Assembly: GCA_030694465.1 (NCBI GenBank)
Contig: JAUXYJ010000038.1
Location: forward strand, 1-64,000
Length of the DNA stretch: 64,000 nucleotides
DNA from: Deltaproteobacteria bacterium
GTDB lineage: Bacteria > Myxococcota_A > Polyangia > Polyangiales > Ga0077539
Direction: 5' to 3'
Numbering within the stretch: position 1 is the first letter of the stretch; each line of letters starts with the position of its first letter. A model generated the notes under the pieces. The model saw nothing but the letters and a program-made list of their open reading frames with translations, did not search any database and was not told the DNA's origin. Below, piece after piece: positions 35,821-43,867 of this stretch. Made by a program: the position numbers and the translations under genes.

Positions 35821-36657
35821 TCACAGCGGCAATCGCGCGGTCGCGACCGCGTCGTCGACGTCACGCTGTGCCCGCTGCGCCGCAAGCGCGCCGCCCATTG
35901 CACGCAGACCCTTGCGCGCTTCAATCGTTCGTCCGTCATCGATCACGATCAGTCGGTGCTGCGGAGATTGCTCAAGCAGCGCGCGATCGTGCGTCGCAAA
36001 GAGCACCGTTGTGCCCGACTCATGGATCTCTTCGAAGAGCCCCAAGATGTCGAGCGCCAGCACCGGGTCGAGGTTCCCCGTGGGCTCATCTGCGAGGATA
36101 ATTGCAGGTTCATTCACGATGGCGCGCGCCACCGCGACGCGCTGTTGCTCGCCGCCCGAGAGCACCGACGCGAGGTCCTCGCCGCGACCGGCCAGCCCGA
36201 CGCGCTCGAGCGCAAGCGCAACGCGCGAGCGGATCACTCGCCCTGGCATCCCTGCCACCTCGAGCGCGACCGCGACGTTCTCAAACACGCTCCAGTACGG
36301 AACGAGCTTAAAGTCCTGAAAGACCACGCCGATGTTTCGCCTGAGAAAAGGCACGCTCTCCGGCGTGAGTCTCGCGATGTCACGACCGCAAAACAGCACG
36401 CGCCCTTCGTCCACCGTCTCAGAGCGATAGACCAACTTGAGCAGCGTGCTCTTGCCCGCACCCGAGGGTCCGGTCACAAAGACAAACTCACCGCGCTCGA
36501 TGGTGAGATCCACCCGGCGCAGCACGGGCGCGTCTGCACGAAAGACCTTCACGACGCCATCAAGCACCAAGATGGGCTTGTGCGCCGCCGAGCGGTCAAA
36601 ATGCCCCTCAGGTCGAAAGGCTCTCCCAAATTGTGCGCCGATGCGTGGACGTCCCAT
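35821..36657 (-). CDS. ftsE: Cell division ATP-binding protein FtsE
   Basis: A 278-residue ABC ATPase; most FtsE proteins have about 220 residues. A 28-residue N-terminal leader (basic, with Phe residues) and a C-terminal Ala/Arg/Asp tail account for the extra. Walker [10 protein letters not shown] lies near 63, [19 protein letters not shown] contains the FtsE-type Q-loop, [16 protein letters not shown] is the signature, [12 protein letters not shown] is Walker B and FATHDRAL the switch His. It works with FtsX, encoded 59 bases downstream. The leader could be mis-annotated; a shorter start is not obvious because the family core begins at about residue 28. Confidence 0.92.
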   Translation of the reverse strand: MGRPRIGAQFGRAFRPEGHFDRSAAHKPILVLDGVVKVFRADAPVLRRVDLTIERGEFVFVTGPSGAGKSTLLKLVYRSETVDEGRVLFCGRDIARLTPESVPFLRRNIGVVFQDFKLVPYWSVFENVAVALEVAGMPGRVIRSRVALALERVGLAGRGEDLASVLSGGEQQRVAVARAIVNEPAIILADEPTGNLDPVLALDILGLFEEIHESGTTVLFATHDRALLEQSPQHRLIVIDDGRTIEARKGLRAMGGALAAQRAQRDVDDAVATARLPL

Positions 36658-36761
36658 GACTGTCCAAGCGCCTTAGCCTGTCCAACGCGAAGAACGCAAA
36701 AAAGCTACGCAACTTGCCCTAAAACCCCGCGCGACCCACCCCACAGTGAACCTCACTCAGA

Positions 36762-37718
36762 TCACGTCATGATGCCTTCTTCTTCGAGCCGCGCGCCCAG
36801 CGTCGAAAACATCGCAGGGTCAAGGTACGGGAGCTCATCCGCGGCGTGTGCGTTTTGCTTGGCCATCTCTGCATTGCGCGCTCCCACCAGCGCACAGTGC
36901 ACGTTGGGATTAGACAAGACATAGCGCACCGCGGCCTCGCGCATGTCCAGCACAGCTCCCTGTACAAACGGCCGCAAGACCTCACGCTGCCGCATGCGCC
37001 TCGCGAGATCTTCGGGCTCCCAGCGGCTCGCGCGGTGGTCGCGTTTGTCAAACTCGCGATCCGCATGCCAGGTGCCCGCGAGGACCCCGTAGCCCAACGT
37101 CGCGTGCGCCAACACCCCTACACCCATGCGGACCAACTCTGGCGTCAACGCGTGAACCATCCGCGGAAACAGCACGTTGTACGGCAACGAGATCACGTCG
37201 ACCGATTGCTTGAGCGCGACGCGCGCGGTCTGCACGCTCCCTGCGCTCACCCCCATCGCCAACGCCAACCCTCGCTCACGCATCGACGCCAACGTATCGA
37301 GCGCGTCGAAAGAACGCTCGAGCGTGCTCGAGAGCGGGTTGTGCAAGAGCACAACGGCGACCGAATCGAGCTTCATGCGCTCAAGCGACTGCTCGACCGA
37401 TCGCATGAGAAAAGACCGGTCGAACCGCTTCTGTGGCGGTGTCATCGCGCGGTCTACTCCGACGCGCAAGACCACCCTGAGCTTCTCGGCTCCGAACTCG
37501 CGGACCGCCTCGCCCACCGTGCGATCCAGCTCGTGTCCCGTGGGCCCGTAGCAGCTCGCGAGCTCCACCAACGTGCAGCCCTCGGCAAACGCGCTGTCGA
37601 GCGTCGCGCGCGCGTCTTGCTCGCTCACCGCGCCATAGCTCTCACCTGAAAGTCCCCAACAACCGAGGCCGATCTCGCTCACCTCGATGCCCGTTCGACC
37701 CAACACACGTGTCCGCAT
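36762..37718 (-). CDS. Aldo/keto reductase family protein with altered catalytic residues
   Basis: A 318-residue protein with the AKR TIM-barrel outline: RTGIEVSEIGLGCWGL at the start, TLVELASCYGPTGHE near residue 50, a central LLHNPLSSTLERSF near 125, and GVGVLAHATLGYGVLAGTW at about 195. In the usual tetrad (Asp-Tyr-Lys-His) the segment DTAxxYG reads ELASCYG and the Lys strand reads LRVVLRVG, so the Asp is Glu and the Lys is apparently Arg; the Tyr and His are kept. Activity may be altered or lost. The gene is not clearly in an operon; the next gene downstream on the strand begins the division operon. Confidence 0.83.
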   Translation of the reverse strand: MRTRVLGRTGIEVSEIGLGCWGLSGESYGAVSEQDARATLDSAFAEGCTLVELASCYGPTGHELDRTVGEAVREFGAEKLRVVLRVGVDRAMTPPQKRFDRSFLMRSVEQSLERMKLDSVAVVLLHNPLSSTLERSFDALDTLASMRERGLALAMGVSAGSVQTARVALKQSVDVISLPYNVLFPRMVHALTPELVRMGVGVLAHATLGYGVLAGTWHADREFDKRDHRASRWEPEDLARRMRQREVLRPFVQGAVLDMREAAVRYVLSNPNVHCALVGARNAEMAKQNAHAADELPYLDPAMFSTLGARLEEEGIMT

Positions 37719-37768
37719 CGCGCACGATGCATAGCGCGATCACACGCCCCGTGGCGAGCAGTCTCATG

Positions 37769-38677
37769 TCACCGCAGCCACAACGCCCACAGCGACACCG
37801 TCGGCAGCGACACCAAGAGCCCCAACGCCACCAGCGCCGAGGCGATCTCGGCAGAGAGCCCGTACTCCATCGCGATAATCCCCGCGGTCACCATGGGGGC
37901 CATCCCACACTGCGCCACGGTCACCGCCAGAGGCTCGCCAGAGAGCCCCAGCGCCCGCGCAAAGGCCAGCACGGCCGCTGGCGCCACGATGAGCTTCAGA
38001 GCCAGCGCAAAGGCCACACGGGGCCCGCTCGTGCGAAGGGTGGTCGCATCCCAGCGCATACGCAGCCCGACGGCCATCAGCGCCAACGGGATCACCAGCG
38101 CCGCGAGCCTCGCGCTCGCATCGTCGAGCAGCGAGGGCAGCGCGTGCCCACGGGAGAGCAACCCCGCGATCGCGCCCACCATCGGCGCGAACAGAAAAAC
38201 GCTGCGCACCATGCCGCGAAGGCTCACACTTTTTCCGGCAAAATGAGCGGCCAACATCACGCTCGCGGTGGACACCACAAAGAACGATCCGCCCTGATCG
38301 ACGAGCGTCGCGGTCGCGAGCGCCTGCCGCCCGAAGAGCCCCTCGATCAAGGGAAGCCCCACAAACGCGGTGTTTCCGACCGAGGCCACAACGACCAGCG
38401 CGCCGGTGTCTTGCTTGGACCAGCCTCGCGCCCGCCCGACCCACACCAGCGTCCCCGCGACCACCGCGAAGCCCACCCACGCCGAGAGCACTGGGACAAG
38501 CACATCACGCAGCGAGGTCACGACCAGACCCCGCATCGCCCGAAACGTAAGCGCAGGCAACGCGACATCCACCACGACCCGCGTGAGCACCTGCGCGCTC
38601 GAGTACGAGACTCTCCCCATGCGACGGAGGAGCCATCCTGCGAGCAAAAAGACTAGTACCAGCGCGACTCCGCTCAC
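37769..38677 (-). CDS. AEC-family (auxin efflux carrier-like) transporter
   Basis: A 302-residue inner-membrane protein with about ten hydrophobic helices in two similar halves. The start (VLVFLLAGWLLRRMGRVSYSSAQVLTRVVVDVALPAL) and the later TLVWVGRARGWSKQDTGALVVVASVGNTAFVGLPLIEG are typical of AEC proteins, including the conserved N-T-x-F-x-G-P/L pattern. These export or import small organic acids or malonate; the substrate here is unknown. The start codon overlaps the upstream phosphoesterase gene by 4 bases (ATGA). Confidence 0.9.
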   Translation of the reverse strand: MSGVALVLVFLLAGWLLRRMGRVSYSSAQVLTRVVVDVALPALTFRAMRGLVVTSLRDVLVPVLSAWVGFAVVAGTLVWVGRARGWSKQDTGALVVVASVGNTAFVGLPLIEGLFGRQALATATLVDQGGSFFVVSTASVMLAAHFAGKSVSLRGMVRSVFLFAPMVGAIAGLLSRGHALPSLLDDASARLAALVIPLALMAVGLRMRWDATTLRTSGPRVAFALALKLIVAPAAVLAFARALGLSGEPLAVTVAQCGMAPMVTAGIIAMEYGLSAEIASALVALGLLVSLPTVSLWALWLR

Positions 38678-39858
38678 CGTGTAGGTCCACTCGCGCGCAA
38701 GACCAATGTTGTCACGGTGGGCGCGACTCCTAACCGCACAGGCGGCCCTGAGGTCCCAACGCCCGGATGCACATAGAGCCAGGTCCTCTTCGCAATGAGC
38801 GCAAAGAGACCCACACTACGCGCGAATTTGAGCCGGCCTACGTTGAGCCGCTCAGAGACAAACGGGACCGCCAGCTGGCCCGCGTGGGTGTGCCCCGAGA
38901 GCACGAGGCGGACCTGCGGATGTGCCGCGAGGTCACCCAAACGCGTGGGATCATGTGAGAGCAAAATACATGCAAATTCGCTCGGACACTGGGCCATTGC
39001 GAGAGCCTCATCCGAGCGCTTCGTCCACGCGTCATCGACCCCTGCGACAAAGAGCGCGAGCTCGCCAACCCGTGCGCCCTCGTTGCACAAGACCGCTGCT
39101 CCGCCCAAAGTCATCGCGGCTCGGGCGCCCTCGATGGTGCCAAAATAATCGTGATTTCCCAGGCAAGCGTACACTCCATGGCGCGCCTTTAGCGCCGAAA
39201 CAAACGCCGTGACCTCAGGGAGATACCCCTCGCCCTCGGTGATCATGTCTCCGGTCACGGCACACAAATCCGCGTCACTCTCGCACACGAGCCTCGCGAC
39301 TCGCATCAAGAACCACCTGGGAATATACGGTCCACAATGCACATCGCTCACCTGCGTGATCACAAAGCCATCGAGCGATGGGTCCAAGTCCTCGAGATGC
39401 ACCTCGACGCGCTTTGTCTCGGGCCAGAGCCTTCGCACGAAGACCGCGTAAGAGCCCACGAGCCATGACATCACTGCCACAATTGCCAGCGAATTTGCTA
39501 ACGGATAAGCGTACATTGCCGACGCAATGAGCCACAGCGGGGCGCTGAGGACCGACAAGATCGCGTAGGCAAACCCAGACGCGAAGAGCGCAAAGTACGG
39601 CAGCTCGAGAGCCCACACGCGCCACAGCGAGCGACGCGTGTGATCTCGCCAATCGAGCATGCGGAGATAGAGCGGGAGATTGCCAACGAGCATCCCAACG
39701 AGCAGCAAAGTCACCCAGAGTGAGCGCGAAATCGCAGCCGGTTTCCAGACCATCGCGGCGGTGAGCAGCAATGGAGTCTGCGATGCCCAGGTCGTGAACA
39801 CGACACGCCGCGTGAAGCGACGCCGCCACGCGTCCATCCTCGGGAGATCAAGCGCCAT
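38674..39858 (-). CDS. Membrane-anchored metallophosphoesterase (YkuE-like)
   Basis: A 394-residue protein with four hydrophobic helices in the first 150 residues and a calcineurin-like catalytic domain: VSDVHCGPYIP, VTGDMITEG, CLGNHDYFG, LLSHDP and LSGHTHAGQL, which together supply the two-metal site. YkuE and LpxG-type enzymes in this group act on phospholipid or UDP-diacylglucosamine. It is translationally coupled to the AEC transporter gene. Confidence 0.92.
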   Translation of the reverse strand: MALDLPRMDAWRRRFTRRVVFTTWASQTPLLLTAAMVWKPAAISRSLWVTLLLVGMLVGNLPLYLRMLDWRDHTRRSLWRVWALELPYFALFASGFAYAILSVLSAPLWLIASAMYAYPLANSLAIVAVMSWLVGSYAVFVRRLWPETKRVEVHLEDLDPSLDGFVITQVSDVHCGPYIPRWFLMRVARLVCESDADLCAVTGDMITEGEGYLPEVTAFVSALKARHGVYACLGNHDYFGTIEGARAAMTLGGAAVLCNEGARVGELALFVAGVDDAWTKRSDEALAMAQCPSEFACILLSHDPTRLGDLAAHPQVRLVLSGHTHAGQLAVPFVSERLNVGRLKFARSVGLFALIAKRTWLYVHPGVGTSGPPVRLGVAPTVTTLVLRASGPTR

Positions 39859-39921
39859 GAGGGCTCTCGTACGCTTTCACCCCAGAGATGGCCACTCCCC
39901 CACCAGAGACACGGTCATCGC

Positions 39922-40449
39922 TCAGGCGGTGACGCGTGTAGTCGACGGGACAACCATGCCCACAGTCACTTGAATCACGCCGCCCACGATGCTCACGAAG
40001 TAGTGGTCCAGACCGCGCTGGCCCGGCGTTGGGCGTACGGTCGCGGGCTGCGTAAGCTCGCCCGTAAAAGAGAAGCGGCTGCCATGGGTGCAGGTGCAAT
40101 CGAGATCGGTTCCGGCAGCACGGAGCACCACCGGGCACTGCTCGTGGGTGCACTCGCCGGTCATCGCGTAGTAGCCCATGCCATCGCGTCCAAGCACGAT
40201 CGGCGTGCGGTTGGGCGCGGGACCGGTCACAACCTGGACCGAGCCAACCATGATCGTGCTCGCTTGCACTGCGGTGTTAAACGGGACGCCTGCGGCGGCA
40301 TCCGACGCTCCACCTTCGGTCGATGCGTCGCTGCCCATCATCACGGGCCCACACGCAGGAAAAATCACGCCGGCGGCCACTGCTGAGGCAGATGCGCGAA
40401 ACAGAAAACGTCGTCGTCCGAGCTTTGAATCTTCGTCTTGTACAGTCAT
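39922..40449 (-). CDS. Rieske-type [2Fe-2S] protein with Tat signal
   Basis: A 175-residue protein from the ATG at 40449. The N-terminus has a twin-arginine-like signal (LGRRRFLFRASASAVAAG) with a Cys after it (FPACGP, possible lipobox). The cluster motifs are ECTHEQCP and DLDCTCTHGSRF. The second motif is one residue longer than the usual C-X2-H, reading C-X3-H (or C-X-H), which may affect cluster binding. The C-terminal third is a short beta-rich domain with an Asp/Gly linker after the signal. Probably periplasmic electron transfer; no oxidoreductase partner gene is adjacent. Confidence 0.82.
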   Translation of the reverse strand: MTVQDEDSKLGRRRFLFRASASAVAAGVIFPACGPVMMGSDASTEGGASDAAAGVPFNTAVQASTIMVGSVQVVTGPAPNRTPIVLGRDGMGYYAMTGECTHEQCPVVLRAAGTDLDCTCTHGSRFSFTGELTQPATVRPTPGQRGLDHYFVSIVGGVIQVTVGMVVPSTTRVTA

Positions 40450-40537
40450 GGTGCGGGAGCTTAGCCCGCATTGCTGCTCAAACGCTAGATGTTCAGCAAT
40501 CCCCCCGAGAGACGGCAATTCTTCTAAGCCCAAAAGA

Positions 40538-40897
40538 CTAGAACAACTGCTTGAGCTCAACGGCGTCGAGCTTCTTCTGAGCGCGGACGGCGTTGACTGC
40601 GCGAAGCAGGCGATTCTTCGCGTGAGAGTTAAGCGCCTTGCCAGCAAAAGCCTGGTTGAGCAGCACGGAAGTGACCGGGCGACCCGTGCGTGGCTTCTTG
40701 GCGCGTGCGGCCTTCGAGGCTTCGTCTTCTTTGCCTGCAGCAAGCGCCTTCTCGCGGCGAATCTGCTTATCCTCAGGGCGATGCGATTCGATCGCATGCG
40801 AGGCGGACAAGAGACGAATCGGATCGATCTTCGACTCGGTCAAAACGGTTGCGAACTTGTTGTTCGACGACTTCAAAAGGTCAGCGAGGTGGCTCAT
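40538..40897 (-). CDS. Small basic conserved-looking protein of unknown function
   Basis: A 119-residue protein from the ATG at 40897 (MSHLADLLKSSNNKFATVL). It is rich in Lys, Arg and Ala, mostly helical, with a middle KIDPIRLLSASHAIESHRPEDKQIRREKAL and a C-terminal half TGRPVTSVLLNQAFAGKALNSHAKNRLLRAVNAV. The longer frame up to 41020 is not coding-like. The charge and size suggest nucleic-acid or ribosome association, but this is only a guess. Confidence 0.62.
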   Translation of the reverse strand: MSHLADLLKSSNNKFATVLTESKIDPIRLLSASHAIESHRPEDKQIRREKALAAGKEDEASKAARAKKPRTGRPVTSVLLNQAFAGKALNSHAKNRLLRAVNAVRAQKKLDAVELKQLF

Positions 40898-41094
40898 GCG
40901 TTCAATTACTCGGGGACGAGAGAGCGTTGCTTGCTCTGTAGAGTGACTACAGGAAAGGGGGCGGGAAGCTACCCCATTGCTGTGACTTGGACAAGGGCTG
41001 GCGCCCGCATCGGCGTCCATCCAGAACGGTTATTCTGATTCACCAGGAAAAATACAAGAAAAAAGGTACTTGCATACGCAAGCGCCCCCGCACG

Positions 41095-41745
41095 CTAGCG
41101 ACCCACCGCCCGCATCAACGTGCTGATCGCGCGCTCTGCGATCTCTTGATACCGCTCGCTCGTCGGCGGCTCAAAGCGGATCGCTGGATGCTCTACACCC
41201 CACCGAGACACATTGCGAAGTCGATCAAACGTCGCGAGGATGAGCAGCCTTGCGGCCTCTGGAGAGAGATCCCGCGCGAGCTCTTGAGTCTCAAACGCAG
41301 ACCGCAACATCTGCTCGATGTGCGACTCAAACAGGGTCGAGAATTCAGCGCGCAACAGATCGCATTGAGGGATCATGTGGCTTCGAAAAGTGATCTCCGA
41401 ATCCAGCGCGAACAACACGGGCCACTGCGCGTTAAAAACCCACACCCGCGCTGCGAGCTCGAGCAACATCTGATGAAACGAGCCTCGACTGGGCGCGAGG
41501 ACAAGCTCAGGTCTCTCTCGCCGGATCGAGTCGAAGAGGTCTGAGACAACACCGACAAAGAGCTCTTCTTTTGAGACGAAGTAGCTAAAGAGCGCGCCCT
41601 TAGAGATGCGCGCTTGGACCGCAATGCGGTTGGTGCTTGCAGCCAAGTAGCCGTACAGGGCGAACTCATGGGCTGCGACGCTCAATATCGCTTGCTTTTT
41701 GTTGGATTGCAGGGCCCGAAAGCGTTGTGTGCCATGGGCACTCAT
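41095..41745 (-). CDS. TetR-family transcriptional regulator
   Basis: A 216-residue protein from the ATG at 41745. The N-terminal DNA-binding domain is AILSVAAHEFALYGYLAASTNRIAVQARISKGALFSYFVSKEELF, the standard TetR helix-turn-helix. The ligand domain (about 65-216) is helical and specific to this protein. Its target is not clear: no divergent gene shares its promoter, and the next gene upstream on the strand is pilD. Confidence 0.92.
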   Translation of the reverse strand: MSAHGTQRFRALQSNKKQAILSVAAHEFALYGYLAASTNRIAVQARISKGALFSYFVSKEELFVGVVSDLFDSIRRERPELVLAPSRGSFHQMLLELAARVWVFNAQWPVLFALDSEITFRSHMIPQCDLLRAEFSTLFESHIEQMLRSAFETQELARDLSPEAARLLILATFDRLRNVSRWGVEHPAIRFEPPTSERYQEIAERAISTLMRAVGR

Positions 41746-41865
41746 AGGTTGAAGCGAAGGGTAGCACCGCCCGTGCATCCATTGCGTATCGGCGAGACCC
41801 CAAGCCTCGCTATTCACAACCATCTGGTCAGGGACAGCGACCTCGCGGGGCTGTTCGAAGCGTCG

Positions 41866-42834
41866 TCACTGACCCGAGAGCCAGCGAGCCACCCAGACAT
41901 CGGCACCCAAGAGGTACTCAAGAGCCCCCAACGCGAGAAAGGGCACAAACGGGATCTTGGCCATTTTCTCTGGTGGAGTGCTCGCTGATCCAGTGCTCTC
42001 ACCCAGGGATTCTTCAGCGGGATCGCTCGGCACCTGATCGATGGGAGGCTGCTCGTCTGCAAAGTCCTCTACGTCTTCGACGTCAGCGGCATGCGCGGGT
42101 CCCACACGAACGCCCATCACGGTCGCGACCACTGTCGCGATCACGCCCTGCAGAGCGCCCGCACCGAGCGCAAAGAGCACTCCCGCGGGCCCTAACGCAG
42201 CGCCGACCACGATGAGCACTTCAGCGTCGCCCAGCCCCATGCCCGGGCGACCGGTCAAGAGCGCAAAACCGTCGATAAACAGCGCACGTAGCCCAAAATA
42301 ACCGAGCCCAGCGCCGGCGATCGCCGTGAGCAGATCGACCGAAGGCGAGACCCGCGGGAGCAACGCCGCAGCCGCCAACGGAGCGAGCGCGAAGTACCTC
42401 GTAAAGTGAGGGACAAGCATCTCATCGAGGTCGATGAGCGCCGTCACTCCGAGCGCAAATGCCACTGCAAAACGTGAGAGATAGTGCCCAAGGGCGGCCC
42501 CAAACGAGAGCGCCAAAGCGGACTCACCGCGAAAGAGTCGCCACGCGATGGCCACACTGAGCAGCGAAAACACTAGCTCTACTGCGGGATAGCGCCATGA
42601 GATGGGCTCACGACACGCGCGACATTTTCCGCGCAGCCAGAGCCACGCAAAGACAGGGACGTTGTCGTAGGGCTTCACTCCGACTCCGCAGTGTGGGCAG
42701 TGCGACGGCGGGCTCGCCACGCTCATTTCGCGAGGCCAGCGATAGACCACGACGTTAGCAAATGAGCCCCACAGTCCCCCAAAGATCCAGGAAAAAACCA
42801 GGACAAACCAGCTTGGAAGCTCAGCGACGATCAC
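41866..42834 (-). CDS. pilD: Prepilin leader peptidase/N-methyltransferase (A24 family)
   Basis: A 322-residue membrane protein. The N-terminus has FGGLWGSFANVVVYRWP and the zinc motif CPHCGVGVKPYDNVPVFAWLWLRGKCRAC. The aspartyl protease residues are in TALIDLDEMLVP and GMGLGDAEVLI. An acidic insert (DVEDVEDFADEQPP) of about 50 residues lies in the last third. It processes type IV pilin-like precursors, for pili or type II secretion. The gene overlaps the next one upstream on the minus strand by 4 bases, so the two form one unit. Confidence 0.93.
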   Translation of the reverse strand: MIVAELPSWFVLVFSWIFGGLWGSFANVVVYRWPREMSVASPPSHCPHCGVGVKPYDNVPVFAWLWLRGKCRACREPISWRYPAVELVFSLLSVAIAWRLFRGESALALSFGAALGHYLSRFAVAFALGVTALIDLDEMLVPHFTRYFALAPLAAAALLPRVSPSVDLLTAIAGAGLGYFGLRALFIDGFALLTGRPGMGLGDAEVLIVVGAALGPAGVLFALGAGALQGVIATVVATVMGVRVGPAHAADVEDVEDFADEQPPIDQVPSDPAEESLGESTGSASTPPEKMAKIPFVPFLALGALEYLLGADVWVARWLSGQ

Positions 42835-43748
42835 GACAACGAGGGGTCCATGTCACTCGTCTTGAGCAGTCTCTGCGCGGTCTGGATCTCTCCCGCGAGC
42901 GTCGCTGCGCGCAACGGATCTCGCACGGATCGCTCTACGAATGCCTGCAAAAATACTCGCATTTTCGCACTGTCACCGCGCTGATGGGCGAGCAATCCCA
43001 GGATGTATTTTCCGTAGCCCTCAGCTACCCGCGAGGCATCGAGATCTGCAGTGATCGCGTGGAGGTCTTCTGGGACTTCGCCAAGCTCGATCGCGAGGAG
43101 CGCGAGCTGGGCTCTGTGCAACGGCCGCGTCGTCGTGGACCAGCGCAGCGCACGCTCAATCGCGGACTGCGCCTCGACAAACCTCGCGGCGTGCCAGAGC
43201 GCCATTCCACACGCCGCCCAATGGACCGCGCGGCGATTGGCAGGAGCAAACCGGGCAGCCAATCGATAACTCTGTGCAGCTTGCGCGAACCACCCGAGCG
43301 CTACGCTCGCGCGCCCATGGTCTGCATGAGCGACCTCAGAGAGGGTCCCCAACCGGATCATTTTGCGTGCGATCGCGTGCGCTGACCGTGGCCGATTCGA
43401 GCGCAAGTGCGCTTTGAACATCTCGCGCAACAGCAACAACTGCGACTCGGGATCGTCCGCTTCGCCGTCACGAGACAACTGCGTAGAGACTTCAAGCCCC
43501 GCGACCGCGAGACGGAGCGCCTCACGTGGGTCTTGCTGCGCCATTGCAAGCCGCAATAGCTCACTGGCATCTGCTCCATGCGCATCTCGACCGCGCGCTC
43601 TTGTCACGATTTTACCGATGACCCACGTGTGTAGAGACCCGCGCTGAGGTTCCCCCGTCCAGTGATTTGCCTCGACTTGGGGAGAGGTAGTTGGAGTCAA
43701 CGCGCTCCAGCGCCCTTCAGAAAAGATAGCAGAGTCTGCTACAGACAT
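42831..43748 (-). CDS. Helical-repeat (TPR-like) protein of unknown function
   Basis: A 305-residue protein from the ATG at 43748. The N-terminal third is disordered and Thr/Ser/Pro-rich; the rest shows repeating helical pairs (VALGWFAQAAQSYRLAARFAPANRRAVHWAACGMALWHAARFVEAQSAIERALRW) typical of TPR units. No enzyme motif is visible. It ends 4 bases into the prepilin peptidase gene, so it may be a companion of pilus or secretion machinery, which is inference. Divergent from the Ser/Thr kinase gene. Confidence 0.7.
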   Translation of the reverse strand: MSVADSAIFSEGRWSALTPTTSPQVEANHWTGEPQRGSLHTWVIGKIVTRARGRDAHGADASELLRLAMAQQDPREALRLAVAGLEVSTQLSRDGEADDPESQLLLLREMFKAHLRSNRPRSAHAIARKMIRLGTLSEVAHADHGRASVALGWFAQAAQSYRLAARFAPANRRAVHWAACGMALWHAARFVEAQSAIERALRWSTTTRPLHRAQLALLAIELGEVPEDLHAITADLDASRVAEGYGKYILGLLAHQRGDSAKMRVFLQAFVERSVRDPLRAATLAGEIQTAQRLLKTSDMDPSLS

Positions 43749-43867
43749 CACCAGGGAGCGTACGTGCAGGTGTGTATTTGTCCGCAGGAAACGCTCTGTG
43801 CATTGAGAAAGAAACGAATGCGCTGACTCTCTCGTTAGCGATTGTTGGCTATGATATTCGAATCCTC

